A DNA stretch of 64,000 nucleotides. Source: Abelmoschus esculentus. Lineage: Eukaryota > Streptophyta > Magnoliopsida > Malvales > Malvaceae. Where the stretch lies: the NCBI GenBank assembly GCA_035048815.1, contig JAUCBN010000021.1, positions 5,487,501 through 5,551,500 of the forward strand. Direction: 5' to 3'. A program made the translations under genes and the position numbers. Below the pieces are notes generated by a model. That model saw nothing but the letters and a program-made list of their open reading frames with translations, searched no databases and was not told where the DNA came from. This document shows positions 1-10,134 of the stretch, in pieces (positions within the stretch are counted from its first letter, which is position 1; the number at the start of each line of letters is the position of its first letter).

Positions 1-225
1 CTGACCCAAAAGCTTTCAACCCGATATTGACCCGACCCAAAAACAACAGATCCGATATTGACCCAAATCACCGATCCGATATCTAAACCGAAACAAATTA
101 TCATATAACCGAATTAAAATCGAAACCGAAACCAGAACCGATCGAAATTGAATCTAAACTGAATGGAAATAAACCCGAAATGAATCGAACCGAAACCAAA
201 CCGAATATCCCGTTTGCCACCTCTA
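1..225. mobile_element. Terminal part of a non-autonomous hAT-like element (tentative)
   Basis: The stretch is built from degenerate CCGAAACCGAA and CCCGATATTGACC motifs. It ends abruptly at CCCGTTTGCCACCTCTA, just before the satellite begins. Read on the other strand the end is TAGAGGTGGCAAACGGG, which resembles the terminal inverted repeats of many plant hAT-type non-autonomous elements. The other terminus and any 8-bp target duplication lie outside the window, so the assignment rests on one end only. No coding capacity is visible. Confidence 0.4.
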
Positions 226-3200
226 GGTATACGCTTGAAGAGAGGGACCGTTCATTATGACATGCACTCGAAGAGAGGGGTCATTCATCGCGACATACTC
301 TCAAAGAGAGGTGTCGTCCCTCAGGTATACGCTCAAAGAGAGGATCGTTCATCATGACATGCATTCGAAGAGAGGGGTCATTGATCGCGATATATGCTCA
401 AAGTGCGGAGGCGACCATCACGGTATACGCTCAAAGAGATGGACCACTCGTTATGACATGAAATCGAAGAGAGGGGTCATTCATCGCGACATACACTCAA
501 AGAGAGGCGGAGTCCATCACGGTATAGGCTCAAAGAGAGGGACCATTCATTATGACATGCACTCGATGAGAGGGTTCATTATCGCAACATACACGCAAAG
601 AGCGGCAGAGTACAGTACGTTATACGCTCGAAGAGAGGGATCCTTCATTATGACATGCACTCGAAGAGAGGGGTCATTCATCTCGACATACGCTCAAAGA
701 GAGGGGTCGTCCATCACCGCATACGCTCAAAAAGAGGAACCGTTCACTATGACATACGCTTGAAGAGAGGGGTCAGTCACCGCGATATACGCTCAAAGAG
801 AAGGGTTGTCCATCACGGTATAGGCTCTAACAATTGGACCGTTCACCTTGACATGCACTCAAATAGAGGGGTCATTCGTCGCAATATACGTTCAACGAGA
901 GGTTTCATCGATCATAGTATACACTCAAAGAGAAGGATCGTTCATTATGACATACGCTTGAAGAGAGAGGTCATTCATCGCGACATACGATCAAAGAGAT
1001 GTGTCGCCCATCACGGTATACGCTCTAAGAAAGTGATTGTTCATTATGACATGCACTCGCAGAGAGGGTCATTCATCGCGACATATGCTCAAAGAGAGGG
1101 GTCGTCCATCAAGGTATACGCTCAAAGAGAGGGACCTCTCACCATGACATGCACTCGAAGAGAAGGGTCATTCATCGCAACATATGCTCAAAAATTCGAT
1201 TTGAGGGGTCATTCATCGTGACATACTCTCAAAGAGAGGGGTCGTCCATCAAGGTATACGCTCAAAGAGAGGGACCTCTCACCATGACATGCACTCGAAG
1301 AGAAGCGTCATTCATCGCAACATATGCTCAAAAACTCGATTTGAGGGGTCATTCATCGCGATATACTCTCAAAAAGAGGGGTCGCCCATCACGGTATACG
1401 CTTTAAGAAAGGGACCGTTCATTATGACGTGCACTCGAAGAGAGGGGTCATTCATCGCGACATCCGCTCAAAGAGAGTGGTCGTCCATGACGGTATACGT
1501 TCAAAGTGAGGGACCGTTCATTATGACATGCTCTTGAAGAGAGAGGTCATTTATCGTAACATACGCTCAAAGAGAGGGGTCATTGATCACAGTATACACT
1601 CAAAGAGAGGACTGTTCCTTATGACACGCACTCGAAGAGTGGGGTCATTACTCGCGACAAACGCTCAAAGTGCGGCGGCATCCATCACAGTATACCCTCA
1701 AAGAGATGGACCGTTCATTATGAAATGCACTCAAAAATAGGCTCCATGAGAGGGGTCATCCATGACAGTATCCGCTCAAAGAGAGGGACTGTTCATTATG
1801 ACATGCACTCAAAAATAGGGGTCATTCATCGCAACATACGCTCAAAGAGGGGCCATTCGTTATGAAGTAAGCTCGAAGAGATGGGTCATTCAACGCAACA
1901 TACGCTTAAAAAGCGGGGTCCGTCATCACGGTATATGCTCTAAGATAGGACCCGTTCATTAGGACATGCACTCGTAGAGAGGGGTCATTCATTGCATTAT
2001 ACACTTAAAGAGAAGGGTCATCCATCATGGTATACGCTCAAAGAGAGTGACCATTCATTATGACATATGATGCTCGAACAAAAGGGTCATTCATCGCGAC
2101 ATATGCTCAAAGTGAGGAACCACCGTTCAATATGACATGCACTTAAAGATAAGGGTCATTCATCGCCACATACGCTCAAGGAGAGGGATCATCTATCACG
2201 CAATACGCTCAAAGAGATGGACCATCCATCATGGAATACGCTCTAAGAACGGGACCATTCATTATGACATGCACTCGAAGATAGGGGTCATTCATTGCGA
2301 CATACGCTCAAAGAGAGGGATCGTCCATCTTGGTATCCTCTCAAAGAGAGGGACTGTTCATTATGTTATACGCTTGAAGAGAGGGGTCATTCACCGCGAC
2401 ATATGCTCGAAGAGAGGGGTCATCCGTCACGGTATACGCTCTAAGAAAGGAACATTTCATTATGACATGCACTCGAAGAAAGGGGTATTTCATCACGACA
2501 TACGCTCAAAGAGAATGGTCGTCCATCATGGTATACGCTCTAAGAAAGGGACCGTTCACCATAACAAGCACTCAAAAAGAGTGGTCATTCATCATGTCAT
2601 ACGCTTAAAGTGAGGGGTCGTCCATCAAGCCATACACTCAAAAAGAGAGGGGTCATTCATCGCGACATACGCTGAAAGATAGGGGTCGTCCATGACGGTA
2701 TATGCTCAAAGAGAGGGACCGTTCATTATGACATGCACTCGAAGAGAGGGGTCATTCAATGTGACATACGCTCAAAGAGAGGGGTCACTCATCGCGACAT
2801 ACGCTCAAAGAGAGGGGTTGTCCATCAAGGTATACGCTCATAGAGAGGACCGTTCCACATGACATGCACTCGAAAAGAGGGATCATTCATCACGACATAC
2901 GCTCAATGAGAGGGGTTATCCATCACAACATACGCTCAAATAGAGGAATCGTTCATTATGACATATGCTTGAAGAGAGTTGTCATTCACTGCGACATACG
3001 CTCAGAGAGAGGGGTCGTCCATCACGTTATACACTCTCAGAAAGGGACCGTACATTATGGCATGCACTTGAAGAGAGGGGTCATTTATCACGACATACGC
3101 TTAAAGAGAGGGGTCGTCCATCACGGTATACTCTAAAAGAGAAGGACCGTTCATTATGACATATGCTCGAAGAGAGGGGTCATTCACCGCAACATATATT

Positions 3201-4643
3201 CAAAGAGAGGGTTCATTCATCACGGTATACGCTCTAAGAAAGGGACCGTTCATTATGACATGCACTCGAAGAGAGGTATCATTCATCGAGTCATACGCTC
3301 AAACAGAGGGGTCGTCCATCATAGTATACGCTCAGAGTGAGGGATCATTTATTATGACATGCACTCGATGATAAAGTTCATTCATCGTGACATACGCTCA
3401 AAGAGAGGGGTCATCTATCATGACAACCCGCTCACAGAGAGGGACTGTTCATTATGACATAAGCTCGAAGAGAGGGGTCATTCAACGCGACATACGCTCA
3501 AAGAGAGGGCTCATCGATCACGGTATACGCTCTAAGAAAGGGACCGTTCTTTATGACATGTACTCGAAGAAAGGTCTCATTCTTTGCGACATACGCTCAA
3601 AGAGATGGTTCGTCCATGACGTTATACGCTCAAAGAGAGAAACCGTTCATTATGACATGCACTCGAAGAGAGGGGTCACTCATCGCGACATACGCTCAAA
3701 GAGGGGGGTTGTCCATCATGGTATACGCTCATAGAGAGGGACCGCTCACCATGACATTCACTCGAAGGGAAGGGTCATTCATCGCGACATACGCTCAAAG
3801 AGAGGGTCATCCATCACGATGTACGCTCAAAGAGAGGGACCGTTCACCGTTGACATGCACATGAAGAGATGGGTCATTCATCGCAACATACGCTCAAAGA
3901 AATGGGTCATCGGCCAATGTATACGCTCTATGAGAAAGACCGTTCATTATGATATGCACTCGAAGAGAGGGGTTATTCATCACGACGTACGCTTAAAGAG
4001 AGGGGTTGTCCATCACGGTATACACTCAAAGAAAGGGACCGTTCATTATGATATGTACTTGAAGAGTGGGGTCATTCATCGCGACATATGCTCAAAGAAA
4101 GGGATCGTCCATCACAGTGTACTCTCAAAGAGAGGGGTTGTTCATTATGATATATGCTCGAAGAGATGGGTCATCCACCGCGACATACGCTCAAAGAGAG
4201 GGGTTAGTCATCACAGTATACGCTCTAAAAAGGGCCCATTCATAATGACATGCACTCGAAGAAAAGGTTCATTCATCCCGACATACGCTCAAAGAGAGGG
4301 TTCATCAATCATGGCACCCGCTCACAGAGAGGGACCGTTCATTATGACATATGCTCGAAGAGAGGGGTCATTCTCCACGACATATGCTTAAAGAAAGGGA
4401 CCATTCATTATGACAAGCACTCGAAGAGGGGTCATTCATCGTGACATACGCTCAAAGAGAGGGGTCGACCATTATAGTATACGCTCGAAGAGAGGGATCG
4501 TTCATTATGACATGCACTCGAAGATAAAGGTCATTAATCACGACATACGTTCAAAGAGAGGGATCATCTATCACGGCACCTGCTCAAAGATAGAGACCGT
4601 TCATTGTAACATACACTCGAAGAGAGGGGTCATTCATCGCAAC
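226..4643 (+). repeat. 33-bp satellite array with 99-bp higher-order unit (block 1)
   Basis: About 4.4 kb of 33-bp monomers. Three types recur in order: one beginning GACATGCACTCGAAGAGAGG, one beginning GACATACGCTCAAAGAGAGG, and one beginning GGTATACGCTCAAAGAGAGG. Together they make a 99-bp unit. Monomers are diverged by substitutions and occasional small indels. All three forward frames stay open for long stretches because 33 is divisible by three, so the His/Arg/Lys-rich 11-residue peptide repeats are read as a by-product, not as genes. A local 140-bp duplication is marked by two CTCAAAAA-CGATTTGAGG variants near 1189 and 1328. Confidence 0.95.
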
Positions 4644-4769
4644 ACACCCCGAGTGTAAACACGAGTGAATTGAGTGCCATATTTTTTTCCTTGGATTGAC
4701 CGTGAGGATTTTGTGTGTGTCAATTGGTGAGGTCCTTAAACTTTTGTTTCATTTATTCATACTAACAAT

Positions 4770-5929
4770 ATGTCGAAACACTCAAATGAAAACAATCGGG
4801 AAGAACGACCAGCCCAGAACCTCTAAACACAAGCTTTAATAAGGGAATTGTAAAAGCTCTTACATGCTGAGTTAGAACCAACTCATGAGCGGATGGACCG
4901 TATTGAGGAGTCTAGTGAAGGACGTCCAAGGGGCCAAGATGGACAGAATCATAGAAGGCATCCCATGCAACATGAGATTGAAGAGAGTGATGGAGAAGAT
5001 GTCATTTCTGTTCGGAACAATGCAAGGAACCATCGCCAATTGGATGACAATTTTGAGAGCATCCGAGTTAACATCCCTCCTTTTCAAGGAACATCAGACC
5101 CGGAGGCATATTTGGACTGGGAAAGCAAAGTGGAGCACATCTTCGAATGCCATAACTATTCCGAGCAAAAGAAGGTGCGCATGGCTGCCTTAGAATTTAT
5201 TGAATACGCATTTGTATGGTGGGATCAACTAAGATCAACAAGGAGACGCAATGGTGAACGACCTATCAATACTTGGGGAGAAATGAAAGGTATTCTGAGG
5301 AAACGTTATGTGCCTACTCATTATCACCGTGATCTCTATTATAAGTTGCAGAATCTTAAACAAGGAAGTAGAAGCGTGGAAGACTACTTCAAAGAGATGA
5401 AGATAGCCATGATTCGAGTAAGTGTGGATGAAGACCGTGAAGCCACCATGGCAAGGTTCTTGTCCGGATTTAATAAAGAGATTGCTGATGTAGTGGAATT
5501 ACAACACTACATTGAAATTGAGGACATGGTGCATATGGCTATCAAAATTGAGAGGCAACAACGCAAGAGATCATCTTCTAGAGTTCGTACTAATGCAGCC
5601 CCTAAATGAAGTCCAAACACACCTCGGAGAAATACTCCTTTCCAAGGCAAAGAATAGGCTGAAACGTCCAAAACCAAGACTATGGTGGAGAATGTTCGAG
5701 GAAAGCAACAAGAAGTGTCCACACGATCCCGAGAGATCAAATGTTTCAAGTGCTTAGGGCATGGCCATATTGCTAGCCAATATCCAAATAAAAACACTAT
5801 GTTGTTGCTTGGAAATGGAGAGATTGCATCGGATAATGAGGAAGAAATTTTGGAAGAATCCGAGAAAGAGGAGAAGAAGAATTCACCCCTGCAGTTGAAG
5901 GACAACTTATGGTTGTTAAAAGGCTTTTA
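4770..5929 (+). pseudogene. Retrotransposon gag with zinc knuckle (CRM-like, family B)
   Basis: Gag forms the retroelement particle and binds its RNA. A start codon at 4770 is followed by an early stop near 4827. The longest open part is 4893-5609 (238 residues). It carries the gag core (PPFQGTSDPEAYLDWE, then RKRYVPTHYHRDLYYKLQ and VEDYFKEM). In-frame stops at 5607 and about 5655 separate this from the zinc-knuckle part. The knuckle at 5742-5783 keeps C-x2-C-x4-H, but its last Cys is Tyr. An acidic tail follows, then a stop at 5928. The close match to the gag at 52730-53887 supports the family call. It is clearly non-functional. Confidence 0.85.
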
Positions 5930-6483
5930 AACACCCAAATGGCAGAAGAAGAGGAGCAACGAGAGAACATATTTAACACTAGGTGTTATATTAACAACAA
6001 AGTGTGTTTTATGATAATCGATGGTGGAAGCTGCACCAACGTGACCAGCACTCTTATGGTGGATAAACTCGGCCTCAAAACTTTAAAGCATCCAGCCCCA
6101 TATAAACTCCAATGGCTCAATGATTCGAGGGAATTAAAGGTCACCAAACATGTTCTTGTCCCTTTCACTATTGGTTCATATAAGGATGAGGTTTTATGCG
6201 ACGTAGTTCCTATGCACGCAAGTCACATTTTACTAGGGAGGCCATCGCAATATGATCGAAGAACGATGCATGATTGTTACACCAATCAGTTCATCTTCAG
6301 CATGGAGGCAAGAAGATAGTGCTCGCACCTATGACGCCAAAACAAGTGCAAAGTGACAAGATTTTGATGAAACAATGTGTGGAGGCTTGGAAACAAGAAA
6401 AGATCCAAACCAAGCTTAAAGAAGGAAGACCTAAGGAAGAAAAGGTGTCCGGCAGCATCAAGTTGATTAGGGAATGTCTTTGA
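5909..6483 (+). pseudogene. Retropepsin-like aspartic protease remnant (family B)
   Basis: The protease would cut the gag-pol polyprotein. The frame at 5909-6319 is shifted relative to gag. It contains the protease core, but the active-site triad reads D-G-G (in FMIIDGGSCTN) where the sister element at 53971-53997 has D-S-G. The flap and C-terminal region (HILLGRPSQYDRRTMHD) are recognisable. A second frame change near 6300 moves the continuation (KIVLAPMTPKQV) into the frame that ends at 6483. Nothing of the reverse transcriptase follows. Confidence 0.8.
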
Positions 6484-6649
6484 GACATCCCATGATCACT
6501 TTTGAATTTTCTAACCCAAAAGAAGCCAAAAAGTTTCGATCTTCTTTTCAAACAATCAAGGCGTTAGAAGGCCATGCACGGAAAAACCATGTTATTCCCA
6601 TTGCTAAGGGAGATTCCAACACTAAGGGGTTCGATTTGAGGACAAATCG
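6484..6649 (+). other. Deletion scar between protease and 3' end of family B element
   Basis: In the sister element the corresponding interval holds RT, RNase H and integrase. Here a few hundred bases of degenerate sequence lead straight to a motif (FDLRTNRPKEGGDD in one frame) that aligns with the end of the integrase region just before the 3' LTR at 57115. This shows a large internal deletion. Confidence 0.65.
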
Positions 6650-6667
6650 CCCAAAAGAAGGAGGGGA
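6650..6667 (+). promoter_or_regulatory. Polypurine tract of family B element
   Basis: A purine-rich run (CAAAAGAAGGAGGGGA) lies immediately upstream of the TG that begins the LTR. The position matches the polypurine tract of the complete element at 57101-57114. It would prime plus-strand DNA synthesis. Confidence 0.75.
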
Positions 6668-7335
6668 TGATATGTGCACACCCAACCTTAATTCTGCCCG
6701 TACCCTAAGTCACACAAGTCCAATCAGGGAGTTCTACTTAATCCTCTTTATTTATTCAATTCATGTGCTACACTCGCTTGCTATCTCATATTATATACCT
6801 ATAATGTTTATTTCCTTATATTACTATTGATAACTTAGTAATTGGTATTGAACCACAGCTTTATCTAGCTTTTATTATGCATTATTAATATTCAACACAT
6901 GTTTAGTAACATCATACTTTTTAGTTTAAGTTGTTTATTTACAGGTTATGTTAAACACAGCTTAAGGGACTATTGGCCAGCTCTGTTTTAGCTCGAATGC
7001 AACATTTGAGCTCAAAACAAAGAATAGTTGTTTGAGACACTTACCAACTTCCGATCAGCACTAAAATGTACCAAACACTCCTAGGCAGCGCAATGAAGCG
7101 GATGCTAGCTTCATTCCACTTCACGAATCCATAGTGAGCTCAATTTCCTTCATATCATTTACATCACTTAAACACCTTTATTTCCTTCCTTAATCAACCA
7201 TCAACATCCCCTACACCATAACCCCTTCTTGAATCATCCTAATCTTATTTCTAACATCTTTTAACATTCTTTTGTTCAGGAAACAAGCGTGATACAAGGC
7301 TTGCTTGCATTCTAAGGTCCGGGCAATCAAAGCTT
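6668..7335 (+). mobile_element. 3' LTR of family B element, internally deleted
   Basis: It begins TGATATGTGCACACCC. Bases 6855-7110 match the LTR copy at 61331-61565, and the last 200 bases match 62600-62832. The roughly 1 kb between these parts in the other copy is missing here, so this LTR carries an internal deletion around 7110-7160. The shared end is near CAATCAAAGCTT. The usual CA terminus is ambiguous, so the right boundary may be off by a few bases. The AGCTC motif recurs in the left half. Confidence 0.75.
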
Positions 7336-8278
7336 GGGTATTTCATCATGATATACGCTCTGAGAAAGGGACCATTCATTATGACATGCACTCGAAGAGA
7401 GGGGTCATTCATCGTGATATATGCTCAAAGAGAGGGGTCGTCTATCACGGCATACGCACAAAGTGAGGGACCGTTCATTATGACATGCTCTCGAAGAGAG
7501 GGGTCTTCGATCATGGTATACGCTCTGAGAAAGGGACTGTTCATTATGACATACACTCGAAGAGAGGGCTCATTCATCGCGACATACACTCAAAGAGAAT
7601 GGACATCCATCACGGTGTACGCTCTAAGAAAGGGACTATTTGTTATGACATGCACTCGAAGACATGGGTAATTCATTACGAATATGCTCAAAGAGAGTAG
7701 TTATCCGTCACGGTATACGCTCATAGAGAGTAGTTGTCCATCACTATGCTCAAAGAGAGGGTCGTCTATCACGGTATACGCTCAGATAGACATGCACTCA
7801 AAGATAGGGGTCATTCATCGGGATTATGCTCAATGAGAGGGGTCGTTCATCACGCCATACGCTTAAAGAGAGGGACCATTCATTATGACATACGCTTGAA
7901 GAGAGGTGTCATTCACCGCAACAAACGCTCAGATAAAGGGTCGTCCATCACGGTATACGCTCTAAGAAAGGGTCGTCCATCACGGTATACGCTCAGATAG
8001 ACATGCACTCAAAGATAGGGGTCATTCATCGGGATTATGCTCAATGAGAGGGGTCGTTCATCACGCCATACGCTTAAAGAGAGGGACCATTCATTATGAC
8101 ATACGCTTGAAGAGAGGTGTCCTTCACCGCAACAAACGCTCAGATAGAGGGTCGTCCATCAGGGTATACGCTCTAAGAAAGGGACCGTGCATTATGACAT
8201 GCACTCGAAGAGAGGGGTCATTCATCCCAAGGTAAGCTCAAAGAGAGGGGTCATCGATCACGGTATACGCTCAATGAT
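7336..8278 (+). repeat. 33-bp satellite array (block 2)
   Basis: The same three-monomer satellite, flanked by the family B LTR on the left and LINE sequence on the right. Several monomers are shortened, for example around 7734-7800. Confidence 0.95.
7783..8204 (+). repeat. 211-bp tandem duplication inside satellite block 2
   Basis: Two nearly identical copies of about 211 bp (7783-7993 and 7994-8204), each beginning CAGATAGACATGCACTC. The near identity against the diverged background indicates recent unequal exchange. Confidence 0.85.
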
Positions 8279-8284
8279 ATGATC

Positions 8285-8672
8285 ACAACCAACAATGAAT
8301 CAGAAGAATTTCCTATTGGACCAATGACTCATGGTAAAACCCAGAAATTCCAAGAGGCCTTGGGAAATCTATTTATTCAAGGCTATTAGAATTGTTGGGC
8401 TGATAAACTGGAAGTCTCTTCTCGGATTAGAGAGATTTGGTCTAACCCATCCAGCACGACAATTGTTAAACTTCATGAAATTGGTAGTTTTCTAGAATCT
8501 TGGCAAACAAACAAACGTATCAAGTCATATGAACGTATTAACCAGTTAACTGACTTTATAAATATGTGCCTCAAGCGACAACTTTCAGATGCTGATATCA
8601 ATAATTTTATATCTACCAAAAACGAGTTTGATAGCCTGCTTAATGCGAAAGAAATCTATTGGGCACAACGCG
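8285..8672 (+). pseudogene. LINE ORF2, segment upstream of reverse transcriptase
   Basis: The frame reads through the linker that precedes the RT domain in plant L1 elements and ends in EIYWAQR at the left edge of the solo LTR. The protein resumes after the LTR with RTTWLEYDDKNTSFFHAR, the conserved block found just before the RT fingers. One in-frame stop lies near 8388. This segment links the two halves of the LINE and shows that the LTR entered inside the coding sequence. Confidence 0.75.
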
Positions 8673-10134
8673 TGATGTGAGCACATCATGTCAAGTTCAA
8701 CAAGTTGATCCGGAGGTCTTACCATCAGGACCTATCACACGTTCTAAGGCAAAGAAATACAGGGAAGCTCTTTTCCTTACTTGTGCTAACATTTCAGATT
8801 CATTTGAGAATGTTCATGCCTTAGAATATGTTGTTTATAATGTGTTGCATGTTGATATATGACATATTTTGGTATATATATATTAGTATGTGTGTTTACT
8901 TATGTATATACTATGTTAATTATGTTTGCATTTGGTTTTAAGTGTGTTTGTGTGGTTAAAATAAGACTACAAGGCTTTTTAGATGTGTTTGCCTTGTTCT
9001 AATATACGTACTTAGGAGAACCTTAGCTCAAGTGGGCATACTCAGCTCATCTCCAGCTCAGGAGAGCGTATGCAGTTCAATACCATCTCAAGTGGATTAT
9101 ATTAAGCTCAGAAGAAGCTCAATGGTGTGCACGCAGCTCACCTTAGCTCGGGGTAGCTCAGAGGCTTAGCTCCCAGCTCCATTTAGCTCCTAACACTCTT
9201 AGCTAGTTCGTTTCAGCTCATCTACTTTTTCAGCTCAACTCAACTCAAGTTGAAGTGACCTACAGCAGCTGAAACCTATCGTACACGAAGAGCAGGTGTC
9301 CTATGCATTTGCCATGCATGTGGGGACCACATAGCACCCTTTTCCACAAGTTTGGGCGTCCAAAAGCAAGCAAGCCAAACAAGGCCCTTGCTTTGAAGAC
9401 CAATCTGAAACATTGGATAAGAATGAGTGTTTTCTTACTCAAATTCAAACATTAAACACATGTTTAATGTGTTCTAAGTGCCAAAACATGTGGCTAAGGA
9501 TATTAGGAGCCTAGGAGAAGTTATTTGAGCTTTTAAATTTTAATTTTCGTTTGAATTAGGGCCACAAATTCAAATTTGGCTAACTTCTCCTTTATTCCTA
9601 TATATTTACTTAATTTTGTAATGACAAGGTTAGACATTTTATGAATAAAATAACTTGTGAGATTTTCTCTCAATTTTAGTTCTTCATTGAACTTTTCTTG
9701 GCAAATTCAGACTTTGTTTGAGTGTGTCAAATCCTTGATACTTCGGGTTCCTAGATCGCTATCTAGAGGGTCCAAGTCCGTTGACGAAGAACGTATTCGA
9801 TTCGGGTCCGCTCAGTATATTATTCGGGTTCTTTTGAGTTCAATGTCGTTGTTATTTTCCAGCAACTTAAACAACCAATTCTGCCATTTTGGACGTTTTA
9901 ATACTGCCATGAAAGCCCTCGTAGCATTTCATCTTCATTAACCTCCAGAAACTGCCAGAATTCCTTCATCCCTTTTCTTTCTTTGTTTTAGTTTTTTTTC
10001 CTTTGTTTTCTTATTGTTTTAACATCATTCTAACATCCATAATGTTGTGTTTATTGCAGAGACTTGCTTTCTATTATCCTAGATCCGTTTCAAACAAGGA
10101 TCGTTGTTTTTGAAGCAACGAATCCCCAATATCA
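8673..10134 (+). mobile_element. Solo LTR of CRM-like family A inserted in the LINE
   Basis: It begins TGATGTGAGCACATCATG and ends ATATCA. It matches both LTRs of the element at 50413-58573 over its full length (1462 versus 1458 and 1459 bp). No internal region remains, which indicates LTR-LTR recombination. It carries the LTR-encoded C-terminal pol tail (8677-8862), 13 AGCTC motifs between 9020 and 9250, and a TATA-like run near 9600. A clean 5-bp target duplication is not visible, so one flank has mutated or was lost. Confidence 0.9.

Larger units (their letters stand above)
4644..7335 (+). mobile_element. Truncated CRM-like Ty3/gypsy chromovirus (family B), no 5' LTR, pol deleted
   Basis: The left junction with the satellite falls inside what corresponds to the untranslated leader of the complete element at 50413-58573 (shared motif AAACACGAG near 4655), so the 5' LTR and PBS are absent. 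A degenerate gag, a zinc knuckle and a protease follow. The sequence then jumps to the polypurine tract and a 3' LTR. Reverse transcriptase, RNase H and integrase are missing. The gag closely resembles that of the 50-kb element, so this is the same clade but a different LTR family. The right junction runs directly into satellite. Confidence 0.85.

Noticed and set aside
226..4643. CENP-B-box-like motif in the 33-bp monomer
   Set aside because: TTCG occurs on the minus strand of the monomer, but the required downstream A and CGGG positions do not match in the consensus.
257..4658. Long open frames encoding Arg/His/Lys-rich 11-residue repeats as possible genes
   Set aside because: All three forward frames are equally open because the 33-bp monomer is stop-free and divisible by three. 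Stops arise by random substitution, and no start, intron or conserved flank marks a gene.
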